A stretch of DNA of 64,000 nt from contig NZ_CP138200.1 of the NCBI RefSeq assembly GCF_050859025.1, positions 5,022,001 through 5,086,000 on the forward strand, read 5' to 3'. The position numbers were made by a program, and so were the translations under genes. Below are positions 17,744 through 27,501 of the stretch, one piece after another. Position 1 is the first letter of the stretch. Each line of letters opens with the position of its first letter. The DNA is from Wukongibacter sp050859025. GTDB lineage: Bacteria > Bacillota > Clostridia > Peptostreptococcales > Caminicellaceae. The notes beneath the pieces were generated by a model. It saw only the letters and a list, made by a program, of their open reading frames with translations, made no database searches and had not been told where the DNA came from.

Positions 17744-19174
17744 GGGAATGTATAAAGTTTTGTGTAAATGGTCAATAATTCCAATAACAAGGAATAAAAA
17801 GGAGATGACTATTTATGCAAAACTTTAGTAATTTAACGATAAAAGAATTAGCAGAGAACTGTCAAACAGTAGATGAAGTACAAGAAGCTATCAAGATAAT
17901 ATTTAGAGAAACCATTCAACAAGCTTTAGAAGCAGAGCTTGAACATCATTTGGGTTATGGTAAGAATGACCCTAATGGGAATAATTCTGGTAACAGTAGA
18001 AATGGATATAGCAAGAAAGTTATTCAAACAAATTTCGGTAAAACTGATTTAAAAGTTCCAAGAGATAGAAATGGAGAATTTGAACCTAAGATTATTGAAA
18101 AATATGAAAGAACAACTAATCGGATTGAAGATCAAATAATAGCAATGTATGCCAAAGGAATGTCTACTAGAGATATTGAAGACCATATGAAAGATATTTA
18201 TGGAATAGATGTATCACCAACTATGGTAAGTAAAATAACCGATAAAATAATTCCTCAGATTCAAGAGTGGCAATCTAGGCCCCTAGAAAGAGTTTATCCA
18301 ATAGTTTTTCTAGATGCTATTCATTTTAAAGTAAGAAAGGAAAATAGAGTAGTTAACAAAGCAGCTTATACTGTTCTTGGTATAAATATGGAAGGGAAAA
18401 AAGATATTTTAGGAATATGGGTAGGAGAAAGCGAAAGCGCCTCCTTCTGGCTAGGGGTATGTAATGACCTTAAAAATAGGGGTGTAGAAGATATATTAAT
18501 AGCTTGTAAAGATGGCTTATCAGGTTTTTCAGAAGCTATTAACAGTGCTTTTCCAAAGGCGGAAATTCAGCTTTGTGTAATTCATGAAATCAGAAATAAC
18601 ATTAAGTATGTACCTCATAAGTACAGAAAAACTGTTATGAAGGACCTTAAGAAGATATACCAAGCTTTAACGATAGAAGAGGCGGAGCTTAAGTTTGAAG
18701 AGTTTAAAACTGCTTGGGGAGAGAAATATCCTTTAATTATTAAATCATGGGAGAATAAATGGGATGAACTTACGGCATACTTTAAATATCCCTATGATAT
18801 GCGAAAACTAATATATACCACAAATATAGTAGAAGGATACCATAGGCAGCTTAGAAAGGTTACTAAGAATAAAACTACATATCCTACGGATGAAGCTTTG
18901 GTTAAAATAATTTATCTAGCTACAATGAACATTCAGAAAAAATGGTCTAAGCCTATTAGACAATGGAACGAATGCATATCTCAGGTTGGAATATATTTTA
19001 GTGAAAGATTAAAGGAAGAATTATCTATATAAGCTATAAGATGCAAAAAAGTATAGGGGTAACTTTCCAGTCACCCCTTCTGCCCTTTGGGCTATTTATA
19101 CATTTTAAATTAATAATTATTCACATGTGAATTTTTAATAAATCATCCATTTACACAAAATAATTTATATTCTC
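17744..19174 (+). mobile_element. IS256-family insertion sequence
   Basis: 1431 bp, flanked by the exact 8-bp direct repeat ATCAAATC (17736-17743 and 19175-19182), the usual target duplication size for this family. Terminal inverted repeats of about 28 bp both end in TTTTGTGTAAATGG; outer ends GGGAATGTATAA and GAGAATATAAAT. It lies just 3' of the citrate synthase gene. Confidence 0.95.
17815..19032 (+). CDS. IS256-family transposase (Mutator-like)
   Basis: 405 residues, full length. Family hallmarks: N-terminal EAELEHHLGY, the SRNGYSKK region, catalytic Asp in FLDAIHFKVR, Asp in ACKDGLSGF, and Glu in TTNIVEGYHRQLRK. ATG at 17815 follows AAAAGGAGATGACT. The frame is intact, so the element is probably still able to move. 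Confidence 0.97.
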   Translation: MQNFSNLTIKELAENCQTVDEVQEAIKIIFRETIQQALEAELEHHLGYGKNDPNGNNSGNSRNGYSKKVIQTNFGKTDLKVPRDRNGEFEPKIIEKYERTTNRIEDQIIAMYAKGMSTRDIEDHMKDIYGIDVSPTMVSKITDKIIPQIQEWQSRPLERVYPIVFLDAIHFKVRKENRVVNKAAYTVLGINMEGKKDILGIWVGESESASFWLGVCNDLKNRGVEDILIACKDGLSGFSEAINSAFPKAEIQLCVIHEIRNNIKYVPHKYRKTVMKDLKKIYQALTIEEAELKFEEFKTAWGEKYPLIIKSWENKWDELTAYFKYPYDMRKLIYTTNIVEGYHRQLRKVTKNKTTYPTDEALVKIIYLATMNIQKKWSKPIRQWNECISQVGIYFSERLKEELSI

Positions 19175-19250
19175 ATCAAATCAGGCTAATTCTCAAGAAT
19201 CATCTTATAGATAAAATGAGACTTCTGCTTTTCTTTCCATATTGCCTTAT

Positions 19251-20534
19251 CTACATTCTTTTCTTCATATTAATGTATTCTCTTTTCAGCTTCACACTTC
19301 CATGAAGAGAATTGATGATTTTACCATTATTAACAATATATTTCAGACGATACCCTAACCATACAACCACTCTAGATACTGCAAATAGTGACTTGAATAA
19401 TTCCTCTGGAACTCCAAGCATATGATAGACAAAACCTGAATAGAAGTCTACATTTGCACTAATATCTTTATTAATATTTCGTTTCTGCCTCATTAATCCT
19501 GGTGTAAGTTTTTCTACAAGTTCATACAGTTCAAACTCATCTTGTAGTCCTTTTTCTTCTGCAAGTTTCTTTACATAGTTTTTCAAAATAATGTATCTAG
19601 AGTCGGTTCTAGTATATAATGTATGTCCCATTCCGTATATACGTCCCTTATTGTCAAATGCTTTTCTATCTAATATATCTTCTAAATACTTTGAAACCTG
19701 GCTTTTATTTTTCCAATCAGTGATCGATCTTTTAATATCCTCAAACATATCTGATACTTTTATATTATTTTCTCCATGCCCCGACCCTTTTAAGGAACCA
19801 AGGGCTGCTGAAATGGCTGAATACATATCTGTGTCAGAAAAAGTAACTACACATGTTGTTAGTGTTGAGTTATCTCTTCCCCCATATTCCGCATATAAAA
19901 CTAATAACAGGTCAAGAATCGATGCTTCAAGCTTTGAATAGTTTTTATCGTACCGTAACATATATAAAATATTTTCAGCAGTGCTTAGCTCTCTGCTAGG
20001 TGTATGTATAACTAGACTTGTTTTTCCTTTTTGATATTGAAATGCTTGATAAGCATAAACTGCTAGTAGAGGAAAAACTGCAATAAGCTGAAGACTTTGT
20101 CGCAATACATTCTCAATACTTGTATCATCTGCTAAGTCATCATAACTATATAATCCAAGCACACTTCTAGACAAGACATTTATTAAATCTTTGCATGGTA
20201 ATCCCATAATCATATCTCTAATAAATTCATAGGACAAAACACGAAATTCACCTATAATATATACAAATTCTTCTAATTCATTTTTATTTGGTTGCTCACC
20301 CATTAATATTAAGTATGCTGCTTCCTCATATCTATATCTACTATCAAACCGAAAACTATTGACTAGATCGTTAATATCCCTACCTTTATATGTTAATCTA
20401 GCAAGAATATCCTTCCCATCGATTTCGCAAAGATCTGCTTTCACTTTATACTTTTTGTACAGCTCACTATCCACAATATTAGTTTTTCTCAGTTTTTTAC
20501 TCCAGTTTACTAAGTTCATATTCAATTTCTCCAT
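19251..20534 (-). CDS. Citrate synthase family protein
   Basis: 427 residues. Citrate synthase would condense acetyl-CoA with oxaloacetate. Catalytic-type residues are present: His in LKGSGHGENN, His in YGMGHTLYT, and Asp in NVDFYSG. The stretch GGRDNSTLTTCVV matches the usual NASTFTA region but is divergent. The sequence departs enough from housekeeping citrate synthases that methylcitrate or another condensation cannot be excluded. It lies 104 bp after the ATP-grasp gene on the same strand, likely one operon, with no other TCA-cycle gene nearby, so it may serve a dedicated biosynthetic route. The ribosome site is GGTGATG. Confidence 0.85.
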   Translation of the reverse strand: MEKLNMNLVNWSKKLRKTNIVDSELYKKYKVKADLCEIDGKDILARLTYKGRDINDLVNSFRFDSRYRYEEAAYLILMGEQPNKNELEEFVYIIGEFRVLSYEFIRDMIMGLPCKDLINVLSRSVLGLYSYDDLADDTSIENVLRQSLQLIAVFPLLAVYAYQAFQYQKGKTSLVIHTPSRELSTAENILYMLRYDKNYSKLEASILDLLLVLYAEYGGRDNSTLTTCVVTFSDTDMYSAISAALGSLKGSGHGENNIKVSDMFEDIKRSITDWKNKSQVSKYLEDILDRKAFDNKGRIYGMGHTLYTRTDSRYIILKNYVKKLAEEKGLQDEFELYELVEKLTPGLMRQKRNINKDISANVDFYSGFVYHMLGVPEELFKSLFAVSRVVVWLGYRLKYIVNNGKIINSLHGSVKLKREYINMKKRM

Positions 20535-20637
20535 TAAGCTGTATCATCACCTTTCAATTGAAAACTTATATCTAGTCAACGGCAATTTGATTTTGAGTCT
20601 ATTTAAAGCTCAGTTCTATATCTTACCTAAAATCCAT

Positions 20638-22083
20638 CTATTTCATAATTTCATCCATTAAGATTTGATCCCCATTAATTGCATTAAACAGCTTAAGCTT
20701 TAGATTTTTCTTTCTTCCAATAAGCTGATTCGCCATCTTATCAATGGCTATAGTCGATAAAACCGATTGTATATATGCTTCGATAAGACTATCTAGGGAT
20801 AAACCAAGTTGATTAAAATCCTTATTGTCCATAAGCTTCAATCTTCTTATTTCACTATCCCACCCATCTATCGTTTTTACAGACAAGTTGGTTCCTAACA
20901 TTTTCCAAGAATCTTCAAATGCCTCTAATTCATCCTTTAAGGGTTCTTCTGCTCTTCTAGCATATAGTGCCATTGGTGCAAATCCATCTCTAGTAGATGC
21001 AATCATAAAACGTAAATCTGCAACATATATTTCACTCTTTTTATTAGGAATCATACCAACATGATAATATTTACCATCACTACTTGTTGTTGACCAATTA
21101 TAATTACCGACTAAACTTTGTATAATAAAATCATTATAGTCATGTTCTTCAGCCATAAAGGCATCCAATTCTGATTGTGAGGTTATGGTATACACACCCT
21201 GACCGGCATTAGAATAGGGATTCTTTACAACAGCCTGACCGCCAAAACGCTCTAGCCAAAGAGGTATCTCTTTAAGCTTAACATCATTAATAGTTTCTGG
21301 TGTTCTAATTTTTAAATTAACTGACTTTAATTCTGCATTAAATATGTCATATGCTTTTGAGGCTAAACGTTTATTACGACCACCTGCAAGACAAGCAATA
21401 ATTGGATTATAGAGAATCGTTTTTGTTTTAATAGGGATACGATTCCACGGTTTTTGAGTTACATATCTGTATGCAGCCTTTATATCATGCCAATTTTCAT
21501 TCTCGTCTCTAACTTGCATTACTTCATTGTTAAAACGAACACTAGCAGCATGATCTTCATTAAAAAAGGGAACAAGATAAACATCTTCCTGTACCAATTG
21601 TGCTAAAGCAATGGCATACCCTGTGGCTTCCATTTCATTTTTATCATATAAAACTGCATAATCCCCTTGAATGGCTCTCTTCTCCTTGATAAAGGGTAAG
21701 AAAGACCTTTCAATAAGCCGCTTATATCCTCCCATTTCTTCGTTATCGTTTAGTAAGGGCATGGATTTTTGACCTGATGGTGATGAATTTGTCTCGATGA
21801 CAACCATTCGTTTCTCACCTTTTTCTGTTGTTACATGAAAAAGATCTGTTCCTGACCACTGAATATACTTTGGTTTATAATTTAACCATTTTATTAATTC
21901 TTCACGATTTACAATTGGATTTAGGTGGCAAAATCTTTCTACAATTCTCTTTTTATCCATATTCATAAAAAACTTAACCAGCTGATGTATTTGAGCATGT
22001 AAAACTTTATTGTAATAATGTTCCTCCATATTAAAGGTTTTATCGGTTATCTTAACTGCTGGTTTACCATGTTCTATCTTCAT
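20638..22083 (-). CDS. ATP-grasp-like ligase of unknown substrate
   Basis: 481 residues. The central to C-terminal part has ATP-grasp features: VVKNPYSNAGQGVYTIT (Lys plus glycine-rich loop, about 285-300), DFIIQ, and DLRFMIASTRDGF. An N-terminal element VVIETNSSPSGQKSMPLLND recalls circularly permuted ATP-grasp or glutathionylspermidine-synthase-like enzymes. Such enzymes join a carboxylate to an amine through an acyl phosphate. As the first gene before a citrate synthase it could ligate an amine or amino acid to citrate or a related acid; that is inference. ATG follows GGGAGAGGTGG. Confidence 0.7.
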   Translation of the reverse strand: MKIEHGKPAVKITDKTFNMEEHYYNKVLHAQIHQLVKFFMNMDKKRIVERFCHLNPIVNREELIKWLNYKPKYIQWSGTDLFHVTTEKGEKRMVVIETNSSPSGQKSMPLLNDNEEMGGYKRLIERSFLPFIKEKRAIQGDYAVLYDKNEMEATGYAIALAQLVQEDVYLVPFFNEDHAASVRFNNEVMQVRDENENWHDIKAAYRYVTQKPWNRIPIKTKTILYNPIIACLAGGRNKRLASKAYDIFNAELKSVNLKIRTPETINDVKLKEIPLWLERFGGQAVVKNPYSNAGQGVYTITSQSELDAFMAEEHDYNDFIIQSLVGNYNWSTTSSDGKYYHVGMIPNKKSEIYVADLRFMIASTRDGFAPMALYARRAEEPLKDELEAFEDSWKMLGTNLSVKTIDGWDSEIRRLKLMDNKDFNQLGLSLDSLIEAYIQSVLSTIAIDKMANQLIGRKKNLKLKLFNAINGDQILMDEIMK

Positions 22084-22591
22084 TTATCCACCTCTCCCTT
22101 ATTATTTATAATTAAAAGAAGCTCTATAAAAATCTTACTCGTCACAATTGATGTAACACCGATATAATCTGATTCTCTTCACCTCTATTATTCACTAATC
22201 CATCAATTTTTCATTATACTTTTTTGTTTCTTTACTCATTTGTGTCTCTATTTATAAATTTGTGTATTAAAAAACACAACTCCATTAAAGTGAATATCTT
22301 TTCTCAATATAAAATATCATAATACCCTTTCACCAAATGAGTTATGCCTAAGCCTTTTCTTATACTATTGTCATCCTTTTTTACTGGTTATCATACTCCT
22401 CTGCTTTTATGATATTAATCTTTTTATATTTCCATTATATTTCTATCGTTAAAATAGTCAAGTATAATTATATCTTACATTTAAGGGTCAGGCTTTACTA
22501 ATTTACTTATTATTCAAAACCACTAATTATTGGTCTCTTGATATTTTGATATATCAAATGAAGTCGTTCCTTATATTTACCAAAAAATAAC
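22084..22591. other. Noncoding region upstream of the ATP-grasp gene
   Basis: No supported gene. A short phrase AAGGGTCAGGCTTTACTAA near 22492 resembles one arm of GGGGTCAG-type hairpin repeats but has no clear partner arm. Confidence 0.4.
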
Positions 22592-22628
22592 AAAAGCTAA
22601 TAACCACATTCCTCAGTCATTAGCTTTC
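22592..22628 (-). terminator. Terminator after the betaine-binding remnant
   Basis: AAAGCTAA (22593-22600) pairs with TTAGCTTT (22620-22627). The minus-strand 3' side reads TGTTATTTTTTGG. Confidence 0.65.
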
Positions 22629-22637
22629 ATTCTTATG

Positions 22638-23321
22638 TTATTTTATTAAACCATTTTCCTTCAACCAATCTTTGGCAACTGTTTTTGAGTCCTTCTTCTC
22701 AATATCTACTTTTGCATTTAAATTCGCCATTTCATTATCAGTTAGTTTACCTGCTAACGAATTTAATAATTCTTCTAGTTCAGGATATTTTTCTAATGTA
22801 TCCATTCTGATAATTGGTGCAGCAAAATATGTGGGGAAGAAGTTTTTATCATCTGTAAGCACCTTTAATCCAAAAGCAGGTATACGTCCATCAGTAGCAA
22901 ATGATACATTAATATCTACCTGGTCTCCTTTAACAGCTGTGTAGCAAAGTCCTGGATCCATAGCTTTTATTTCCTTGAACTCTATATTGTATACTTCTTT
23001 AAAATGATCATATCCATCATTTCTCTCTAAAAATTCCTGTGTTGAAGCAAATATTAAATCCTTTGATACAGGCCCTAATTCTGTTAGAGAGCTAATTCCT
23101 AATTCTTCAGCTTTTGATTCCTTTATTGTAATAGCAAAGGTATTATTAAATCCTAAAGGCTTTAACCATTTCATTTCTTTTTCTTCTTCATATCTTTTTT
23201 TAACAAGTTCATATACCTTATCTGGATCATTCATTTTTTCTTCATTTACATTATCAAAAATCATCTCAATTTTTGACCCAATACAAATTTTATCTGTTGT
23301 TTTCCCAAGCTTAATAACCAA
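22638..23321 (-). pseudogene. Truncated OpuC-type glycine betaine/choline-binding protein
   Basis: 227 codons matching the C-terminal two thirds of ABC osmoprotectant-binding proteins (DPDKVYELVKKRYEEE, WLKPLGFNNTFAI, DPGLCYTAVKGDQVDIN). The signal peptide and lipobox are missing. The N-terminal strand IGSK is joined directly to residues that normally lie some 60-80 positions further on, so an internal deletion is likely. The only start available is TTG at 23321 without a ribosome site. The partner ATPase and permease genes are absent. I read it as a decayed second betaine transporter beside its regulator. Confidence 0.8.
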
Positions 23322-23558
23322 ATAACTTATAATACCTTAAAAATCTCTAAACATGACTTTCCAAAAAAACAAAAAAAACTCTTCACTGCTTTTCTATTTA
23401 ATTGTTTTTAACAACATATTATTTATATAATATAAACTCATATGACGGCTTTAATAATACTATTTCATAGTCAATATATAATAACCAATAGCATAGTTAA
23501 TAAAAAATTTAATTAAATAACAAAAACATATACAATGTATTATTAAGATAACATAATA

Positions 23559-23585
23559 ACAACTTATAAATTGTAATAAAGTTGT
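23559..23585. promoter_or_regulatory. BusR-type inverted repeat upstream of the regulator gene
   Basis: ACAACTT (23559-23565), 13 bp, AAGTTGT (23579-23585). The same repeat with the same spacing lies in the betaine operon promoter (27827 and 27861) and in the promoter at 29479. Probable operator for autoregulation or for the old leftward transporter gene. Confidence 0.7.
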
Positions 23586-23611
23586 CAATTGTAAATTTTT
23601 TTTCTTTTCCC

Positions 23612-23641
23612 TTGATATTTGTATGTGTATTTTGTTAAAAT
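23612..23641 (+). promoter_or_regulatory. Probable promoter of the BusR-like gene
   Basis: -35 TTGATA (23612-23617), 18-bp spacer, -10 TAAAAT (23636-23641). The start codon is at 23672 after AAGGAG. Confidence 0.55.
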
Positions 23642-23671
23642 CTTTATAATAATATTAAGGAGAATTGCTAA

Positions 23672-24292
23672 ATGAAAAGGAAATATTCAACACCTAAATA
23701 TTTGAAAATTGCTTTAGATATAGCTTATAGAATTCACAATGATGATCTAAAGGAAGGTAGTAAAGTCAGTGGACGTTCTACCTTAGGCAGTAACTATAAT
23801 GTGTCTCCAGAAACTATTCGAAGATCCATTGCTTTGCTTAAAGACATGAATGTAGTTAAAGTAACTGAAAAAAGCGGGATCTTAATACTTAGTAAAAAAC
23901 AAGCCTATCAATTTATACAAAATTTTAAAATGAAAGATAGTATTTTAAAATTAAAAGAAGAAACTGATAATCTAATATTACAGAAGAAATCAATTGAAGA
24001 AAATATAGAAGAAAATATAAAGTCTATTATTGAATATTCCTCTCAATTCAGAAGTATCGGACTTATACATACTTTTGAATTAAAAATTTCTGAAGATAGT
24101 CCTATTATCGGTGATACTATTGCAGGTACTAGGTTTTGGCAAAATACGAAAGCAACTATTTTAGGAATAAAGAGAAATAATGAGTTAATAATCTCTCCAG
24201 GCCCTCATCTAGATTTTAGAGAAAATGATATTATATTATTTGTAGGTGCTGATGGTGTACTAAAAAGTGTTGAAAATTTTATTAATGCTTAA
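23672..24292 (+). CDS. BusR-like transcriptional regulator (GntR HTH plus RCK_C domain)
   Basis: 206 residues. The N-terminal GntR-type winged helix (about 1-70; SGRSTLGSNYNVSPETIRRS) is followed by a coiled coil (about 85-125, LKEETDNLILQKKSIEENIEENI) and a C-terminal TrkA_C/RCK_C domain (about 130-206; GDTIAGTRFWQNTKATILGIKR, FRENDIILFVG). This is the architecture of BusR, which in Lactococcus and Streptococcus represses the betaine transporter BusA when c-di-AMP binds RCK_C. It sits convergent to a betaine ABC operon, and the shared inverted repeats support the same job here. Not proven to bind c-di-AMP. Confidence 0.88.
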   Translation: MKRKYSTPKYLKIALDIAYRIHNDDLKEGSKVSGRSTLGSNYNVSPETIRRSIALLKDMNVVKVTEKSGILILSKKQAYQFIQNFKMKDSILKLKEETDNLILQKKSIEENIEENIKSIIEYSSQFRSIGLIHTFELKISEDSPIIGDTIAGTRFWQNTKATILGIKRNNELIISPGPHLDFRENDIILFVGADGVLKSVENFINA

Positions 24293-24336
24293 CAAAAAAA
24301 AGGAGAATTCTAAAGGCATAGAATTCTCTTTTTTAA
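24293..24336. terminator. Bidirectional terminator between busR-like and opuA-type genes
   Basis: Stem GAGAATTCTA (24303-24312) with TAGAATTCTC (24319-24328), A-run before and T-run after. It serves both converging transcripts. Confidence 0.9.
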
Positions 24337-24352
24337 TAAAACTAATTTCTTA

Positions 24353-25525
24353 TTAAACTAATGATGATAAAACATATACACGTAGGATGATCCCGATTAA
24401 TTTTTTTTCATTATTAACTACAACTATTGGAAATTTGCTATCAACGGCCATTGGTATCAAATCTTGAACATAGGTTTCTTTATCAGTAGTTATAAAATCA
24501 TCCCTAAGTATGTCTTTTAGACTCTTTTTATCTTTAACTGCTTCGATGCAATCATCAATAGTTACAATTCCTAAAACCTCCCTTGATTTTCCAACTACGA
24601 AGAGACTAGAAATTCCAACATCCTCCATTGCTTTTATTGCAACCTTCGGAGAGTCTTTTAGAGAGGCTACAACTCCTACTTTCTTCATCACATGTTTTGC
24701 TCTTAATATCTTTGTTCTATCTATATCCTTTACAAAGTCTTCTATATATTCGTTTGATGGATTATTAAGAATATCTTCTGGTGTTCCAATTTGAACAATT
24801 TGACCATCCTTCATAACTGCAACTCTATCCCCAAGCTTAAAAGCTTCATTAACATCATGTGTTATAAAAATAATTGTCTTTTTTATCTTTGATTGAATAT
24901 CTAAAAGTTCAAGATGCATATCTCTACGAATTAAGGGGTCAAGAGCACTAAAGGGCTCATCCATTAATAGTATCTCTGGGGAGTTAGCCAAAGCTCTAGC
25001 AAGTCCAACCCTTTGCTGCATACCTCCACTTAACTCAAATATCATCTTATCTTCCCAGCCTTTAAGCCCAACAATCTCTAAAGCTTCCTTCGCAATTTTA
25101 TATCTATCTATTTTAGGAGTTCCCTTTATTTCTAATCCGTATTCTATATTCCCTATGACTGTTCTATGGTTAAATAGCCCAAAGTGTTGAAACACCATAG
25201 CTATTTTGTCTTGCCTAAAACTTTGAAGATCTTTTTTATTGTATTCAACAATATTTTCGTTATCTACAAATATTTTTCCTGCAGTAGGCTTATTAAGCAA
25301 ATTCAGACAACGAATCAGAGTAGATTTTCCACTACCTGAAAGTCCCATAATAACAAAGATTTCTCCCTCTTCCACTTCAAAGCTTACATTATTTACTCCA
25401 ACAGCATGTCCTGTTTTCTTTAAAATTTCTTCTTTTGTCATTCCAGCATCTAGACTTCTCAATACCTTTTTGGGACTTTTCCCAAATACTTTTGTCAATT
25501 TTTCAACTTTTATTTTCTTGGTCAT
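24353..25525 (-). CDS. Glycine betaine ABC transporter, ATP-binding subunit with CBS domains
   Basis: 390 residues, third gene of the operon. Walker A GLSGSGKST (about 58-66), signature LSGGMQQRVGLARAL, Walker B LLMDEPFSALDP, H-loop ITHDVNEA. The N terminus (KVFGKSPKKVL...LLDAGMTKEEILKKTG-type) is typical of OpuAA/ProV. The C terminus has two CBS repeats (HVMKKVGVVASLKDSP, DDFITTDKETYVQDL). In homologous OpuA and OpuC systems the CBS module senses ionic strength or binds c-di-AMP, so gating and transcription may share one signal. Confidence 0.95.
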   Translation of the reverse strand: MTKKIKVEKLTKVFGKSPKKVLRSLDAGMTKEEILKKTGHAVGVNNVSFEVEEGEIFVIMGLSGSGKSTLIRCLNLLNKPTAGKIFVDNENIVEYNKKDLQSFRQDKIAMVFQHFGLFNHRTVIGNIEYGLEIKGTPKIDRYKIAKEALEIVGLKGWEDKMIFELSGGMQQRVGLARALANSPEILLMDEPFSALDPLIRRDMHLELLDIQSKIKKTIIFITHDVNEAFKLGDRVAVMKDGQIVQIGTPEDILNNPSNEYIEDFVKDIDRTKILRAKHVMKKVGVVASLKDSPKVAIKAMEDVGISSLFVVGKSREVLGIVTIDDCIEAVKDKKSLKDILRDDFITTDKETYVQDLIPMAVDSKFPIVVVNNEKKLIGIILRVYVLSSLV

Positions 25526-25547
25526 ATATTTTCACCTTCTATCATTC

Positions 25548-26399
25548 TTATTCAGGATATTTGAATCTATCAGCTATTCCTTGGGTTAGTCTATCAATAA
25601 TAATTGCTAAAAATACAATGCTTATACCCGCTTCAAATCCCATTGCTATGTCTATCCTATTAATTGCCACAAGTACATTCCTTCCAAGTCCCTTAGCTCC
25701 AATCATGGATGTAACAACAACCATAGACATAGCCATCATAGTTGTTTGATTTATTCCTGCCATAATAGTAGGAAGAGCTTGTGGCAATTCTACCTTTATA
25801 AGGGTTTGCCACGTAGATGATCCAAAGGAGTGAGCTGCTTCTACCATTTCCTTAGATACTCTTTTTATTGCTAGACTTGTAAGCCTGATAACTGGTGGAA
25901 GTGCATAAATTGTTGTTGCAAACACTGCAGGCACTGTACCTAGACCGAATAACATTATTGCTGGTATTAAGTATACAAAGCTTGGCATTGTTTGCATGGC
26001 ATCTAATATTGGCTTCACAATAGCCTCTGCTTTCCTTTTGTATGCTATAAGAATTCCTAGTGGTATGCCTAATATCAATGATATAATCACAGAAGTAAGG
26101 ACAATGGCTAGAGTTAACATCATGTCATCCCATAAGCCAAAGGCTCCAATTAAGAAAATCATAAATCCATAGGTTAAACCTGACTTTAGGCTTCTAGATT
26201 TCCATCCTAATACAATTATAAGGATTACTATGGCAAACCAAGGAATCTTTATGAGTACGTCCTGAATCATTAATAGAAACCATAGAACTCCTTCTTTAAT
26301 GCTATCAAATAATACAGAGAAATTATCTGTTAACCATTCAACAAATTTTTCTACATAAATTCCTATTTCAAATCGAAATATATCCGGAAACTTGAACAT
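25548..26399 (-). CDS. Glycine betaine ABC transporter permease
   Basis: 283 residues, ProW/OpuAB type, about six transmembrane helices. The EAA loop is seen as EMVEAAHSFGSSTWQTLIKVELPQALP. It lies between the binding protein and ATPase genes on the same strand with short gaps. The N-terminal extension before the first core helix (FVEWLTDNFSVLFDSIKEGVLWF) is as in ProW. Confidence 0.95.
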   Translation of the reverse strand: MFKFPDIFRFEIGIYVEKFVEWLTDNFSVLFDSIKEGVLWFLLMIQDVLIKIPWFAIVILIIVLGWKSRSLKSGLTYGFMIFLIGAFGLWDDMMLTLAIVLTSVIISLILGIPLGILIAYKRKAEAIVKPILDAMQTMPSFVYLIPAIMLFGLGTVPAVFATTIYALPPVIRLTSLAIKRVSKEMVEAAHSFGSSTWQTLIKVELPQALPTIMAGINQTTMMAMSMVVVTSMIGAKGLGRNVLVAINRIDIAMGFEAGISIVFLAIIIDRLTQGIADRFKYPE

Positions 26400-26475
26400 T
26401 CCTTTTCCCTCATTTCATTTAAGTTTAAAAGCACAAATAAAATTACTATCATTCTATTTGTGCTTTAATAATTTA

Positions 26476-27501
26476 TTATTGTATTGACGCTTTTACTTTT
26501 TGAGCTACCTCTTTAGATACCCAATTGGTCCATACATCTTCATGTTCTTTTAAAAACCACTTAGCAGCGGCATCGGCATCAACATCATTTTCCTGCATAT
26601 AAGCTAGTGCTTCAGCAGTCAACTTAGAACTAGTTGTATAATTCTTTAAAAACTCAACAACATCTGGAGCAGTCTTTAACAGTTCACTATTTGCACATAC
26701 AGTAACATCAACTGGTTTAAATTCGCACATATATCCATTTTCCCATTTTTCTTCATCAAAGCTATCATCTTCGAGTAGAGTTAAATCAAATTTACCAGTA
26801 ACCCATGTAGGATCCCAATAGTATCCAACCCAAGGCTCGCCCTTTTCTATGGCGCTGGCAAGAGCTGTAGCTAAAGAAGTATCTGATCCTGGATCGAAAA
26901 CATTATATTTTTCATCTAGTCCATAACTTTTAGCTTTAGTATTAAGAATTTCACTCACTGCCCATGATGAAGGCGCACCGTATATTCTTCCTTTTACTTT
27001 ATCTTCTGGATCCTTGAAGACTTCTGGATATTTTTCTAAATCCTTTACAGTTTTAAGATCAGGAGCTACAGCCTCGATTCCTCTCTCTTTATCTCCTTTA
27101 ATAACGTATGTTGGTACATATAACCCCTGAGAGTTGTCATCGAAATTGGTAGACAATTCTACTATTTCATCATTTTCAATGGCCTCAGTATATTGTTCAA
27201 TAATATTATCTTGCCATATCTCCATGTATACATCTATTTCTCCCTGCCTAAACCCTAAAAAAGTAGCAGGGGTTGTCCCTGGAATAACCTCAATACCATA
27301 TCCAAATCCTTCTTTAATTATTGTTGAAGCAACTGAATTGTGGAATCTTATACTATCCCATCCTGGATCTGCAAAAACTATTGTCTCTTTTTTATGGGCT
27401 TCATTTCCTTTTTCATCATTTGGTTGACTACACGCTATTAGAAACATTGTAGTTAACAGTATTAATGCTAAAAAAATACTATTCCTTTTTAATTTTTTCA
27501 A
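26476..27501 (-). CDS. Glycine betaine-binding lipoprotein
   Basis: 341 residues from TTG at 27501, which follows AAAGGAGGAG; the frame stays open to 27576 but that extension lacks a ribosome site and would spoil the signal. The lipoprotein signal is KKLKRNSIFLALILLTTMFLIAC with lipobox LIAC and mature Cys. The mature part is an OpuAC/ProX-type fold (FADPGWDSIRFHNSVA, IWQDNI, GYYWDPTW). First gene of the operon; anchored outside the membrane to deliver betaine or proline betaine to the permease. Confidence 0.93.
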   Translation of the reverse strand: MKKLKRNSIFLALILLTTMFLIACSQPNDEKGNEAHKKETIVFADPGWDSIRFHNSVASTIIKEGFGYGIEVIPGTTPATFLGFRQGEIDVYMEIWQDNIIEQYTEAIENDEIVELSTNFDDNSQGLYVPTYVIKGDKERGIEAVAPDLKTVKDLEKYPEVFKDPEDKVKGRIYGAPSSWAVSEILNTKAKSYGLDEKYNVFDPGSDTSLATALASAIEKGEPWVGYYWDPTWVTGKFDLTLLEDDSFDEEKWENGYMCEFKPVDVTVCANSELLKTAPDVVEFLKNYTTSSKLTAEALAYMQENDVDADAAAKWFLKEHEDVWTNWVSKEVAQKVKASIQ

